A stretch of 37,527 nucleotides of DNA from Arcobacter sp. EP1 (GCA_001655195.1 LPNY01000042.1:1-37527), one strand, 5' to 3'. Counted from the stretch's first letter, positions 23,691 through 33,236 are shown. Notes: a model not told the origin generated them from the sequence alone. Numbers and translations: made by a program.

Positions 23691-24893
23691 TTAATTCACT
23701 TCTTCTAGTGGTTGAGGTTCGGCTAGATAAAACCCTTGTAAAAAATCGGCACCTAAGTTTGAAACAATAGTATAGACCTCTTTATTATGAATATACTCTG
23801 CTACAGTTTTTGCTTTTAACTCTTTTGCCATATTGATGATATTTTTAACAATGGTTTGAGACTCTTTTGAGGTGTGAATATCTTTGATAAGCGAGCCATC
23901 AATTTTAATAATCTCTGGGTTTAGTTTCAAAATATTCTCCATACTTGAAAACCCACTACCAAAATCATCAATGGCAATTTTACAGCCAAGCTCTCGCACC
24001 TTTTTTACAAAACGAATGACAATAGAGAAGTCTTCAATAAAATCTGTCTCTAAAATCTCAAAGATAATATTTTGTGCCTTAGGAAAGGTCTCTATGTTTT
24101 TATAAAGATTTTCTCTAAAGTTTTCATTGGCAATATCTTCATAGGATAGATTGATACTAAACTCACTGTTTTTATCTTTAAAATAATTAAATGATTTTTT
24201 GACCATGAGTTGCATCATCTCTTCATAAAGGTTAATTTTTTTAGCAATATCAAGATAACCAAAAATAGATACAGCATTGGAAGTTTTAGGGTCAATTAAA
24301 CGCATCAGGCACTCATGTTTTTCGATTTTTTTTGTTTTTGTATTATAAATGGGTTGCACATAGGGTTCAATTCCATCGTTTTCAAGAACATTTTTTAAAA
24401 ACATGACCTCATCAATGAGTTTTGATTGTTCCCCTTGTTTGTAGGAGATGGTTAGAATATCTAAATTGATATCCAAAATTTTATCCACTGCACTTAGGAT
24501 TTGACACTGTTGATGGGAGATAAGTTTATCTTTGATAAAACGTCGTACAAAACTAAATGCCGCATTAACGTAGTGTGTGGGCAGACCAATACTAACATGC
24601 ACTTCACTAATGATATTGAGTTTATAAAAGTAGTTACTATCGTATTTCCCACAAAAAAGGTTTCGAAACCAGTTTCGTATCCCTTCTTTGTGCCGTTGTA
24701 CAATCTCTTTATTATGTAAAAAACTCTTGGCATGATTAAACTCAAAAATAAAGTCATAAAAGCCTTGGAGCAGTTCCTCTTCATATTTGAAAATCTTACT
24801 TTGAATCTTTTTGAGTGCATAGGCATCATCATTTGTAAAGTTATAGTTTGCAAGTACGGCTTTAAAATCTTTTTCTTCAATATTTGATTTCAT
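23691..24893 (-). CDS. Globin-coupled EAL phosphodiesterase (heme oxygen sensor)
   Basis: The 400-residue cytosolic protein joins a globin-coupled sensor domain (about 1-155) to an EAL domain (about 170-400). His99 in SEVHVSIGLPTHYV is the likely proximal heme ligand, near the His98 of E. coli YddV. EAL residues needed for cyclic-di-GMP hydrolysis are present: Glu194 (ECLMRL), Asn248 (INLS), Glu279 (FEILE), Asp309-Asp310 (IAIDDFGSGF), Lys330 (IKIDG), Glu366 (VAEYI) and Gln386 (LQGF). There is no GGDEF domain. It follows a chemoreceptor gene by 23 nt on the same strand. It should degrade c-di-GMP in response to O2 or NO. Confidence 0.9.
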   Translation of the reverse strand: MKSNIEEKDFKAVLANYNFTNDDAYALKKIQSKIFKYEEELLQGFYDFIFEFNHAKSFLHNKEIVQRHKEGIRNWFRNLFCGKYDSNYFYKLNIISEVHVSIGLPTHYVNAAFSFVRRFIKDKLISHQQCQILSAVDKILDINLDILTISYKQGEQSKLIDEVMFLKNVLENDGIEPYVQPIYNTKTKKIEKHECLMRLIDPKTSNAVSIFGYLDIAKKINLYEEMMQLMVKKSFNYFKDKNSEFSINLSYEDIANENFRENLYKNIETFPKAQNIIFEILETDFIEDFSIVIRFVKKVRELGCKIAIDDFGSGFSSMENILKLNPEIIKIDGSLIKDIHTSKESQTIVKNIINMAKELKAKTVAEYIHNKEVYTIVSNLGADFLQGFYLAEPQPLEEVN

Positions 24894-24916
24894 TTATGAC
24901 TCCTTTAATCTTCTTA

Positions 24917-26326
24917 TTATGCGCATCTGCTACACGAGATGCTATCTTTTCCTTCAAACTCTTTTTTATTGGCTTCATCCACAATAGTATTAGCAATATC
25001 TGAGGTTGTATTGGCAATACTATTTGATTGTAGTGCAACTTCAGAGTTTGCTTCAATTTGGTTTTCTAAAGTATTAACAGCATTATTAATTTTAATGACA
25101 CCCTCTTTTTGCTCTTTTGATGTAAGGGCTACTTCATTGATAAGTCCAATGGTTTTATCAATATTTGAATTGAGTGTGTTGTAGCCTTCTATCATATTAT
25201 TGGCGATGGTTTTCCCTTCATCGGCTTTATTATTTGCAGACTCTACGAGATTTTTTATCTCTTTTGCAGCTTCTGTACTACGGTTTGCTAGGTTACGTAC
25301 TTCTTGAGCAACAACGGCGAACCCTTTACCTGCTTCACCTGCAGTTGCTGCTTCAACAGCGGCATTTAGGGATAGAATATTGGTTTGAAATGCAATTTGA
25401 TCAATAATCGTAATGGCCTCATTGATTGAACTAACCTTTTCATTGATTTCATCCATTGAAGAGTTTGTTTTATTGGCTAAATGTTGTCCCTCTTGTGCTG
25501 AGGTGATAACCATGTTGGCAATTTGTGACATCTCATTGGTTTTTTGAGAGGTTTTTGAAACATTATTAGTGATATGTTTTAACACCTCGGTGGTCTGTTT
25601 TAAACTATTTGATGCTTCATTTGATGAGTGATTGAGTTTAAATACATTATCAAGTAATACTTCTGATGAACTTTGTAGGCTTACTCCGTTGCTTTTATTC
25701 TCTAATAACATGGTTGTTATGGCATCTTTTAGTTGGTTTACCGAGGTTGAAAGTTTCATAAACTCACCCTCTTGGGAAATGTTTTCTAGTTTTAATTCTC
25801 TTCGGTAATCATAATGTGTATATTGATTTAAAATTTCATTGATAATTTCAAAATGCTTTTTTGTATCAATAATCATCTCATTAACAACTGTTTTAAAGGC
25901 TTCAAGGGCGTTATTTGAGGTACTTTTTTGAATCGTATAATCATATGAACCATTTTTAACATGCTGTAAAACAGTTTTTGCTTCATCAATAAACGTTAGC
26001 TCTTCTTTGGCTTTTATTTGTTGTTGCTGTTCTCTTTGGTCAATAACCTCTTTAATAGCAGAGTATTCACTTGCCATTGAAGTATTGATTGAAAGTTTTG
26101 CATCATCTTTATCCATGTTTTTTAAAAACTCAATCAATGATTTTGAGAGTTGTTTTCCATTTTTTCTTTCATCAAGCTCGTGAAAAATTAATGCAACTGC
26201 AATAACAACTTGTATTATTTGTGCAACAAGATTTTGTGTAAATAAAAATGCATTAATAGGTAATAATACCATTCCTAAGTAGTGAATAATTGTCATTCGA
26301 AAGTAGAGTGATTTTAAGTCAAACAT
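24917..26326 (-). CDS. Methyl-accepting chemotaxis protein without a periplasmic domain
   Basis: The 469-residue protein has two closely spaced N-terminal membrane segments (about 8-48) with no sizeable extracellular loop. A cytosolic helical linker (50-200) follows, then the MCP signalling domain with the hairpin tip [33 protein letters not shown] region. The C-terminus ends in SCSRCA, an unusual CxxC tail rather than a CheR-binding pentapeptide. With no ligand domain outside, it probably senses a cytosolic or membrane state, or a partner such as the downstream heme protein. Confidence 0.9.
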   Translation of the reverse strand: MFDLKSLYFRMTIIHYLGMVLLPINAFLFTQNLVAQIIQVVIAVALIFHELDERKNGKQLSKSLIEFLKNMDKDDAKLSINTSMASEYSAIKEVIDQREQQQQIKAKEELTFIDEAKTVLQHVKNGSYDYTIQKSTSNNALEAFKTVVNEMIIDTKKHFEIINEILNQYTHYDYRRELKLENISQEGEFMKLSTSVNQLKDAITTMLLENKSNGVSLQSSSEVLLDNVFKLNHSSNEASNSLKQTTEVLKHITNNVSKTSQKTNEMSQIANMVITSAQEGQHLANKTNSSMDEINEKVSSINEAITIIDQIAFQTNILSLNAAVEAATAGEAGKGFAVVAQEVRNLANRSTEAAKEIKNLVESANNKADEGKTIANNMIEGYNTLNSNIDKTIGLINEVALTSKEQKEGVIKINNAVNTLENQIEANSEVALQSNSIANTTSDIANTIVDEANKKEFEGKDSISCSRCA

Positions 26327-26494
26327 CTTTAATCCTTTGTTTTTTTCGAACTTTACCTAAATAGGACAAAAATTGTCTTGATTAGAATCAAAACTAAAAA
26401 TGTTATTATTTTTTCTTATATAAAATTTTAAAATGAACTACTTTATTTGTAGAAATTTATAAAATACAAATAATGAACTCCATTAAAATTTAAG

Positions 26495-26520
26495 TCTTTT
26501 ATTCCAAGACTAAAGTGTGA
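26495..26520 (-). terminator. Weak terminator after the gene at 26540
   Basis: A short inverted repeat (arms AGTCTT and AAGACT, loop of about 6) lies just past the 26540 stop on the minus strand, followed by an A/T-rich run. The rest of the 213-nt gap to the chemoreceptor is A/T-rich and I see no other feature in it. Confidence 0.3.
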
Positions 26521-26539
26521 ATAGAGATACAACTCCTTT

Positions 26540-27079
26540 TTATTTTAAAAGAAATGGTAGCTCTTTTTTTACGAATGATAGTTGTACTTCATCTAAAAAG
26601 AGTGATGTAAAACCTAACTCTTTATTCATGTGACAAAATGCACAAATATAATTGTTTTTTTTCAATAGGTTGATAATACCATCTAAGGTGTTTTTTAATT
26701 TGTCATCAGCATTTTGATAGTAATCATAAATGGCTTTTAGTGAACTTTTATAGTTGGTATCTTTAAAAAATAGAATACTCTCTTCTTGAACTTCTATGAC
26801 ATTTTCACCAATAGTTGTGATATTTAAAAAGGCAAACTCTATATCTTCCATCGTCACATCAAATTTGTAACCTAAAGAGGAAAGCTTTTTAAAGTTATCC
26901 ATATCATTATTATGAAAATAGTGTTTAAGTAAGATAGTAAGGTAGTGATCTCGTATGATGCTATCGTACTTTTCGACGTAGTTTAGTGCATAGGTTAAGT
27001 CATCTATTTTTTCGTTATTCTGTAAGTGCTCATGTATTTCAGTTATTTTTGAAGTTATTACATTTAGTGTAGTGCTCAT
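26540..27079 (-). CDS. Unknown cytosolic protein with a CAFCH motif
   Basis: The 179-residue, mostly helical acidic protein matches no family I know. There is no signal peptide. Near the C-terminus is ICAFCHMNKELG, which has the CxxCH form of cytochrome c. Without export it is more likely a metal or redox site. The gene is divergent from the ABM-domain gene at 27232 and upstream of the chemoreceptor on the same strand, so it could belong to the same sensory unit. Confidence 0.6.
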   Translation of the reverse strand: MSTTLNVITSKITEIHEHLQNNEKIDDLTYALNYVEKYDSIIRDHYLTILLKHYFHNNDMDNFKKLSSLGYKFDVTMEDIEFAFLNITTIGENVIEVQEESILFFKDTNYKSSLKAIYDYYQNADDKLKNTLDGIINLLKKNNYICAFCHMNKELGFTSLFLDEVQLSFVKKELPFLLK

Positions 27080-27148
27080 GGTTAATCCTTTACTACTAAG
27101 TTAAATAAAGTATATGAAAAAAGTGTCAAGTATCAAAGGTACTATTTC

Positions 27149-27201
27149 TTGACATTTTCTTGACAATTGGATTTAAAAATGAAGTCTGTTTTAGGTATAG
27201 T
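27149..27201 (+). promoter_or_regulatory. Promoter region of the ABM-domain gene
   Basis: Two TTGACA boxes (27149-27154 and 27160-27165) lie 11 nt apart, and TATAGT (27196-27201) is the best -10, 31 nt before the ATG. The spacing to either -35 is too long for a normal promoter; an AT-rich TTTAAA (27172-27177) fits the first one at 17 nt. The actual start is unresolved. Confidence 0.35.
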
Positions 27202-27231
27202 TTCTTTTTTATTTTATAGATAGGATGAATA

Positions 27232-27567
27232 ATGAGTCAAGTAATATTAGTTGTTAATGTGAAAGTAAAACCAGAGTTTAGTGAAGATGTTTATACCTAT
27301 ATGAAAGCACTTCATCAACTCACTCACGATTTTGATAAAGGGTGCATTCAGTATGATTTACATCGAGTGGTCGATACTACAAATGAGTTTTGTTTTATTG
27401 AAACATGGGAAAACCAAGAAGCTTTAGATGAACATATGGCAAAAGAGCACTATAAAAGTTTTAAAGCCTTTGTTGAAGATAAAGTAGAAGATGTACAGTT
27501 AACCTTTTTAAATAAACACGAAGCCATAACTCACTCTATGGATGAGTTAAAAGATATCGTCTCATAA
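27232..27567 (+). CDS. Antibiotic-biosynthesis-monooxygenase (ABM) domain protein
   Basis: The 111-residue protein has the dimeric alpha-beta barrel pattern. VNVKVKPEFSEDVYTYMKAL comes first, then GCIQYDLHRVVDTTNEFCFIETWENQEALDEHM, and finally the short HYKSF helix. Bacterial members include quinol monooxygenases and heme-degrading enzymes; no catalytic assignment can be made here. The gene stands alone on the plus strand. Confidence 0.88.
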   Translation: MSQVILVVNVKVKPEFSEDVYTYMKALHQLTHDFDKGCIQYDLHRVVDTTNEFCFIETWENQEALDEHMAKEHYKSFKAFVEDKVEDVQLTFLNKHEAITHSMDELKDIVS

Positions 27568-27641
27568 AAATTTTATGCTTCTTGAAAGTTCTAAAATTAT
27601 GTTACTATTGCATAAATACTTTAAAATTATGGATATGACAA

Positions 27642-28076
27642 ATGAAAAATGATGATGTTCAACTTGAACGTGTAGTAGAAAAACCTCTGACCATATTTGG
27701 GAAACCCGTTCGTGTTAAAAAACTAATACTTATTGCTTTTACGGGAATTTTTTTAGGTGTCTTAGGATACATGGAAATCAAAGCCATCGGTTGGGCGATT
27801 TTTGCTGTGCTTAATATCGCTTTACTTATCTTTGCTGTGATGTTAATCCAAAAGACGATTCTTTATTTTGGTGAGCACTCCATAGAAGCTAGCCCTTCTG
27901 GGGATATGTATTTAACTAAATTTCATGGTCACTGCACCAAATGTGATGGGCACTTAAAGTTAGTTCGAAAACGAAAAGGGCTTAATGAATATATCTCTTA
28001 TATTCAATGTGACAAAAATGAAAAACATGTTTGGAATGCCCATGCAAACTTTAAAGAGCAAGAGAAAAAATCTTAA
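27642..28076 (+). CDS. Two-helix membrane protein with zinc-ribbon-like tail
   Basis: The 144-residue protein has two membrane helices (about 30-50 and 53-75: LILIAFTGIFLGVLGYMEIK and WAIFAVLNIALLIFAVMLIQ). A cytosolic C-terminal domain follows with HCTKCDGHLKLVRKR and a later IQCDKNEKHVWNAH. The CxxC and the later Cys/His group could bind zinc. I recognise no named family. The 3' end overlaps the convergent pseudouridine synthase gene by 4 nt. Confidence 0.65.
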   Translation: MKNDDVQLERVVEKPLTIFGKPVRVKKLILIAFTGIFLGVLGYMEIKAIGWAIFAVLNIALLIFAVMLIQKTILYFGEHSIEASPSGDMYLTKFHGHCTKCDGHLKLVRKRKGLNEYISYIQCDKNEKHVWNAHANFKEQEKKS

Positions 28077-28969
28077 TCTTTAAAGGCGTGCATAATATCA
28101 CCGTTTTTTGAGAAGATTTTATAGGTTCTATTTTTATAACTAAACTCTAAATAGTTAGCATGTAACCAAAGCCTTTTAGCTCCAGTGACCTTTTCTCGCA
28201 CTTTTTCATCCAAAGTTTTATTTAAATACTCTTCGGCATAACTATCATCCACTCCATAAATAGGGTCACCCACAATACGATGCCCTATTGAGTAAAGATG
28301 CACACGAATTTGGTGTTGTCTTCCCGTAATTGGTATGGCTTCAACCAGTGTGATGTCTTTTTTTTCATTGTATTGCATAGGTTTGATAATTGTATGGGAC
28401 TCTTTCCCCGTATCCCCTGCTTTCATACGAACACCGATATTTTTCTTCTCTTTTTCGATGCGTGAATCAATAGAGATCTCACTATCAAGTTTGCCTTCAA
28501 CCAGTGCTAAATAGGATTTTTTGTACTCTTTGTTTTCAAACATTGCTCCCAAGGCGTTGATGGCTTTTTCATGAAGACCCACAAGAAGTAGTCCAGAAGT
28601 CTCTGCATCAATTCTATGGATTTGATTGGCATTTTCTCCAAAGTGATAACGTATTTCATCCAATAAACTATAGGCTGTTTTTTTAGAGTTTGGGTGAATC
28701 ATGAGGTTCGAAGGTTTATCAAACAGAGCAAAATCACCAAATGTAAGCATGGGTTTAAGTCCTCTGGTGTGTCCTTCAAATTGTGCAATAAAAAGTGAAT
28801 TCTCTCTAATAACATCACCATTTTTATAAGCTGTATGGTTGGAGTCAAAAATACGCCCACGGCTTAACATACGTTGTGAAAAACTAATGGATAAATTAAT
28901 ATCTTGTAACAGGGCAATTTGTATTTTTTTTCCAACAGTAACGGGGTATTCTTTTAAGACAAATGGCAA
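28073..28969 (-). CDS. RluA-family RNA pseudouridine synthase
   Basis: The 298-residue protein has an S4-like N-terminal region (about 25-65) and the RluA catalytic domain. The nucleophile Asp121 lies in HRIDAETSGLLLV, GRQHQIRVHLYSIGHRIVGD is the second family motif, and DKPSNLMIHP lies ahead. It modifies uridine in rRNA or tRNA, but which position cannot be told. The start is taken as TTG at 28969, since AAAGGA stands 6 nt before it and the sequence begins MPFVLKEYPV at once; no ATG is available. Confidence 0.9.
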   Translation of the reverse strand: MPFVLKEYPVTVGKKIQIALLQDINLSISFSQRMLSRGRIFDSNHTAYKNGDVIRENSLFIAQFEGHTRGLKPMLTFGDFALFDKPSNLMIHPNSKKTAYSLLDEIRYHFGENANQIHRIDAETSGLLLVGLHEKAINALGAMFENKEYKKSYLALVEGKLDSEISIDSRIEKEKKNIGVRMKAGDTGKESHTIIKPMQYNEKKDITLVEAIPITGRQHQIRVHLYSIGHRIVGDPIYGVDDSYAEEYLNKTLDEKVREKVTGAKRLWLHANYLEFSYKNRTYKIFSKNGDIMHAFKD

Positions 28970-29446
28970 ATAAATTTCCTTTATTATTTAGTGAACGAAT
29001 TCTAACAAAATCTAGCTTTCGTGGTGGAATTTCAGAGTTTTTTTCGATTATTTAGATCTTTTTTTAGGAAAAAAATGCTTCAAGAAGACAAGAGCTTTTC
29101 TCATGGATTTTTTCTCATAAACAAAGTATGAATCAGCATAGAGTTTGTGGGCATTTAGTAGTATGAAAATGCTCTTTTTTTCTAAGAGTATCATTTTAAA
29201 AACAAAAAAAGAAAAGTATCTTATAAAGCCCTTAAAATCGAAGGTTAATGAAATATTTAATTCTCAAATAATTGTAAAAATAATAAAAAAATATCAAAAA
29301 TAACAAAGCACTTTATTTACACAAAAATTATTAAAAAGAGACAAAAATTAATCAAAAATTTTGTCTGCATTAGATACTATATCAGACATAAATTTGAACA
29401 TATTTTTTTTAAAAGTTTATAAATATTGATAACAAGGGATACACAG
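28970..29446. other. 477-nt region between rluA-type gene and purB
   Basis: The left part contains the promoter of the minus-strand pseudouridine synthase gene. A tiny frame at 29075-29131 (+), MLQEDKSFSHGFFLINKV, has an AGGAAA site 5 nt before its ATG and is followed by the terminator at 29149-29181. The rest, to 29446, is A-rich and has a GACAAAA/TTTTGTC inverted repeat near 29339-29364. I see no tRNA or riboswitch in it. Confidence 0.5.
29149..29181 (+). terminator. Rho-independent terminator upstream of purB
   Basis: An 8-bp stem (GGGCATTT, 29149-29156, with AAATGCTC, 29167-29174, one G-U pair) is followed directly by seven T. No plus-strand gene of normal size ends here, so it may end a small RNA or act as an attenuator ahead of purB. 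Confidence 0.6.
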
Positions 29447-30775
29447 ATGGTTGAAAGATATGCCAGAGAAGAGATGACAAAGAACTGGACACAACATGCA
29501 AGATATGCAGCTTGGCTTGAAGTAGAAAAAGCAGCTGTAAAAGCATGGAATAAATTGGGGCTTATTCCTGATGAAGATTGTAGAAAAATTGTTGAAAATG
29601 CAACGTTCTCAGTTGAAAGAATTGAAGAGATTGAAGCAGTTACAAAACATGACTTAATTGCATTTAACACAAGTGTTTCTGAAAGTCTTGGTGAAGAGTC
29701 ACGATGGTTCCACTACGGTATGACTTCATCAGATGCAGTTGATACAGGTGTTGCTTTACAAATGAGAGATTCATTAAAGATTATCATCAAAGATACAAAA
29801 ATGTTAATGAAATCTATCAAAAAAAGAGCAAAAGAGCATAAATATACGCTTATGGTAGGACGAAGTCATGGTATTCATGGTGAGCCTATTACATTTGGTC
29901 TGACACTTGCAGTGTGGTATGATGAAATGGCACGACACCTTAAGAACTTAAAAGAGACGATGAAGGTTATCTCTGTTGGTCAAATTTCTGGTGCTATGGG
30001 TAACTTTGCACATGCTCCTTTAGAGCTTGAAGAGTACGCAATGAAAGAACTGGGACTTAAACCAGAGCCGTGTTCAAACCAAGTAGTTCATCGAGACAGA
30101 TACGCTCGTCTTGCAACTGCATTAGCAATGATGGCATCTTCAATTGAGAAGTTTGCAGTACAAGTGCGACACTTACAGCGAACAGAAGTTTATGAAGCAG
30201 AAGAGTATTTTGCAAAAGGTCAAAAAGGATCTTCAGCAATGCCGCATAAAAGAAACCCAATCTTAACAGAAAACATTACAGGACTTGCACGAATTATTCG
30301 AGGATACTGTATGCCAGCGATGGAAAACGTAGCTTTATGGCACGAAAGAGATATTTCTCATTCATCAACTGAAAGATTTTGGTTACCAGATGCATTTATC
30401 ACAACAAACTTTATGATGCACCGAATGAACAATGTTATTGCAAACTTAACAGTTATGCCAGAAAACATGATGAAAAACCTAAACCTAACGGGTGGATTAG
30501 TATTCTCTCAAAGAGTTTTACTTGAACTTCCAAAAGCAGGTGTTTCACGAGAAGACGCATACAAAATTGTTCAACGTAATGCTATGAAAGTATGGGCTGA
30601 GATTAAAGAAGGTAAGGCAACTGTTGATGCAAACGGTGAGTCACTTTACCTTGGACACTTACTAGCTGATGAAGAGTTAGGTAAGTCTTTATCTGAAGAG
30701 CAAATTAGAGAGTGTTTCAATTACGATTACTACACGAAAAACGTAAATGCAATTTTCAAACGAGTATTTAAATAA
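29447..30775 (+). CDS. purB: Adenylosuccinate lyase
   Basis: The 442-residue enzyme splits SAICAR and adenylosuccinate to fumarate in purine synthesis. KHDLIAFNTSVSE and WFHYGMTSSDAVDT come first, then GRSHGIHGEPITFGL with a catalytic His. The signature GSSAMPHKRNPILTENITGL holds the flexible catalytic loop Ser. The start is ATG 29447, which gives the usual MVERYAREEM; an in-frame codon at 29426 lacks support. nrdA follows 31 nt later, an order also known in Campylobacter jejuni. Confidence 0.97.
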   Translation: MVERYAREEMTKNWTQHARYAAWLEVEKAAVKAWNKLGLIPDEDCRKIVENATFSVERIEEIEAVTKHDLIAFNTSVSESLGEESRWFHYGMTSSDAVDTGVALQMRDSLKIIIKDTKMLMKSIKKRAKEHKYTLMVGRSHGIHGEPITFGLTLAVWYDEMARHLKNLKETMKVISVGQISGAMGNFAHAPLELEEYAMKELGLKPEPCSNQVVHRDRYARLATALAMMASSIEKFAVQVRHLQRTEVYEAEEYFAKGQKGSSAMPHKRNPILTENITGLARIIRGYCMPAMENVALWHERDISHSSTERFWLPDAFITTNFMMHRMNNVIANLTVMPENMMKNLNLTGGLVFSQRVLLELPKAGVSREDAYKIVQRNAMKVWAEIKEGKATVDANGESLYLGHLLADEELGKSLSEEQIRECFNYDYYTKNVNAIFKRVFK

Positions 30776-30806
30776 TTATATTAGATTTTAATAGAAGGCA
30801 ACAAAT

Positions 30807-33191
30807 ATGGCAATCATGATACAAAAAAGAAATGGTCGAAAAGAAGTTTTAGATATTACTAAAATCCAAAAGATGACAGTTGAGGCAACCGAAGGTTTGG
30901 ATGGAGTAAGTCAAAGTGAACTAGAGCTTGACGCACAAATTAAGTTTATTGATGGAATGAGTTCATCGGATATTCAAGATGCACTGATTAAAACAGCAGT
31001 GGAGAAGATTGATATCGATGTTCCAAATTGGACGTTTGTTGCCGCACGTCTATTCTTGTTTGACCTTTACCACAAAGTTGGACGAGCAACTGGTGGTATC
31101 AAGGGACAACCATATTGCCATATGAAAGAGTACATCAAAGCGTGTCAAGACGAAGGACGAATGATCCCAGGTCTTGAAAACGGATATGACTTAGATGATT
31201 TAGATGCACATCTTGACCCTTCAAGAGATTATCAGTTTAACTATCTTGGAATTAAAACGCTTTATGATAGATACCTAATCAAAAATAAACAAGCTAACCC
31301 AATGGAACTGCCTCAACATATGTTCATGGGAATTGCGATGTTCTTAGCACAACACGAAGAGAACAAACAGATGCGAGCAAAAGAGTTCTATGATGTTGTT
31401 TCTAAATTTGAAGTAATGCTTGCAACGCCAACGCTTTCAAATGCACGAACAAATCGACACCAATTATCATCGTGTTATATTGGTAGCTCACCTGATAACA
31501 TCGAAGGAATCTTTGATGGATACAAAGAGATGGCACTACTGTCTAAATTTGGTGGTGGTATTGGTTGGGACTGGAATCAAATTAGAGCATTAGGTGGAGT
31601 TATTGATGACCACAAAAGTGCTGCTGGTGGTACGGTACCATTTTTAAAAATCACCAATGATATTGCATTAGCTGTTGACCAATTAGGAACACGAAAAGGT
31701 GCAATTGCAGTATACGTTGAACCATGGCACATGGATATTGTTGACTTTATTGACCTAAAGAAAAACTCAGGTGAAGAGCGACGGCGTGCTCACGATTTAT
31801 TCCCATCACTTTGGATTACAGACCTATTTATGGAAAGAATTCAAGAAGACTCATACTGGACACTTTTTGACCCATATGAAGTGAAAGACTTAAGTGAACT
31901 TCATGGTGATGCTTTCAAAGAGCGATACATTGCTTATGAAAATGATGATTCAATCACAAAAGATAGAATGAAAGCAAAAGATTTATGGAAAAAGATTTTA
32001 ACATCATACTTTGAATCTGGTTCACCGTTCCTTTGTTTTAAAGATAGTGCTAACCGAGCCAACCCAAATGCTCATACAGGACATATCAGAAGTTCAAACT
32101 TATGTACAGAGATTTTCCAAAATACAAACCCAAATTCATATAAAATCAAATTTGAGTTTAACGATGGTAGTATAGAAACATACGAAGAAGAAGAATTAAT
32201 CACAGTTGATTCTGGAATTACAAAAAAAGCAAACAAAGTAACTGCATTAGACTCTATTGGTGGAAAACGAATTTTCATCGTTGAAAAAGAGAAAGAAGAT
32301 GGTGATACAGCTGTTTGTAACTTGGCTTCAGTGAACTTATCTCGAATTAATACCAAAGAAGACATCGAAAGAGTTGTTCCAACGGCAATTCGAATGTTAG
32401 ACAACGTTATTGATTTAAACTTCTACCCACTTAGAAAAGTAAAAGCAACAAACCTAAAATCACGAGCAATTGGACTTGGAGTTATGGGTGAGTCGCAAAT
32501 GGTAGCTGAGTCTCAACTGGTTTGGGGAAGTCAAGACCACCTTAAAAAGATTGATGCTCTGATGGAAGCAGTTTCATACAATGCCATCAAATCATCATCT
32601 GAGTTAGCTGTTGAAAAAGGAATCTATCCAACATTTGAAGGTTCAAACTGGAGTCAGGGTATCATGCCACATGACCATGCACCACAAGCAGTAAACGCGC
32701 TAGTTGATAAAGATCTTTTTGATACTTCTTACGATTGGGATGCATTGCGAGAGCAAGTGAAAAAAGATGGTATGCGAAACGGATACCTCATGGCAATTGC
32801 ACCAACATCATCTATCTCAATTCTTGTTGGAACAACACAAGCAATTGAGCCAGTATACAAAAGAAAATGGTTTGAAGAGAACTTATCAGGTCTAATTCCT
32901 GTAGTTGTTCCAAACCTATCTCCTGAGACATGGGCATACTATATACCAGCATATGACGTAGACCAACTAGATATTATCAAAGCTGCATCAGTTCGACAAA
33001 AATGGATTGACCAAGGGCAAAGTACAAATATCTTTATGAGTTTAGATAAAGCAAGTGGACGATACTTACATGAGATTTATTCATTAGCTTGGAAATTAGG
33101 ATTAAAATCAACATATTACTTACGAAGTCAATCACCAGAAGCAGCTAACGACGTGGAAGATAGAAGCTTAGAGTGTGCGGGTTGTCAGTAA
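30807..33191 (+). CDS. nrdA: Ribonucleoside-diphosphate reductase large subunit (class Ia)
   Basis: The 794-residue enzyme makes deoxynucleotides with NrdB. An N-terminal ATP-cone (about 1-90) is followed by the barrel. Redox Cys223 (LSSCYIGS), the thiyl-radical Cys433 (SSNLCTEIF) and Cys504 (TAVCNLASVNLS) are present, and the C-terminal CxxC tail (ECAGCQ) is intact. In E. coli the last two barrel Cys are 23 residues apart; here they are 71 apart, so about 48 extra residues lie between them (about 439-490). I believe Campylobacter NrdA has a similar insert. The gene follows purB closely and precedes nrdB. Confidence 0.96.
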   Translation: MAIMIQKRNGRKEVLDITKIQKMTVEATEGLDGVSQSELELDAQIKFIDGMSSSDIQDALIKTAVEKIDIDVPNWTFVAARLFLFDLYHKVGRATGGIKGQPYCHMKEYIKACQDEGRMIPGLENGYDLDDLDAHLDPSRDYQFNYLGIKTLYDRYLIKNKQANPMELPQHMFMGIAMFLAQHEENKQMRAKEFYDVVSKFEVMLATPTLSNARTNRHQLSSCYIGSSPDNIEGIFDGYKEMALLSKFGGGIGWDWNQIRALGGVIDDHKSAAGGTVPFLKITNDIALAVDQLGTRKGAIAVYVEPWHMDIVDFIDLKKNSGEERRRAHDLFPSLWITDLFMERIQEDSYWTLFDPYEVKDLSELHGDAFKERYIAYENDDSITKDRMKAKDLWKKILTSYFESGSPFLCFKDSANRANPNAHTGHIRSSNLCTEIFQNTNPNSYKIKFEFNDGSIETYEEEELITVDSGITKKANKVTALDSIGGKRIFIVEKEKEDGDTAVCNLASVNLSRINTKEDIERVVPTAIRMLDNVIDLNFYPLRKVKATNLKSRAIGLGVMGESQMVAESQLVWGSQDHLKKIDALMEAVSYNAIKSSSELAVEKGIYPTFEGSNWSQGIMPHDHAPQAVNALVDKDLFDTSYDWDALREQVKKDGMRNGYLMAIAPTSSISILVGTTQAIEPVYKRKWFEENLSGLIPVVVPNLSPETWAYYIPAYDVDQLDIIKAASVRQKWIDQGQSTNIFMSLDKASGRYLHEIYSLAWKLGLKSTYYLRSQSPEAANDVEDRSLECAGCQ

Positions 33192-33236
33192 GAATTAAAG
33201 AATAAATAAAAAGATAAAGAAGACAGAGAATATAGG

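Noticed and set aside
26540-27079. Cytochrome c because of CAFCH
   Set aside because: No signal peptide or membrane anchor for periplasmic heme attachment, and there is a single motif.
29266-29345. A-rich tract before purB as a replication or repeat element
   Set aside because: No iterons, DnaA boxes or periodic units are seen; A-rich leaders are common in this genome.
29377-29670. Minus-strand frame overlapping purB
   Set aside because: It is antisense to strongly conserved purB codons, with no ribosome-binding site or recognisable domain.
32103-32318. Intein in NrdA
   Set aside because: The insert is only about 48 residues and has no splice-junction Cys/Ser and His-Asn motifs.
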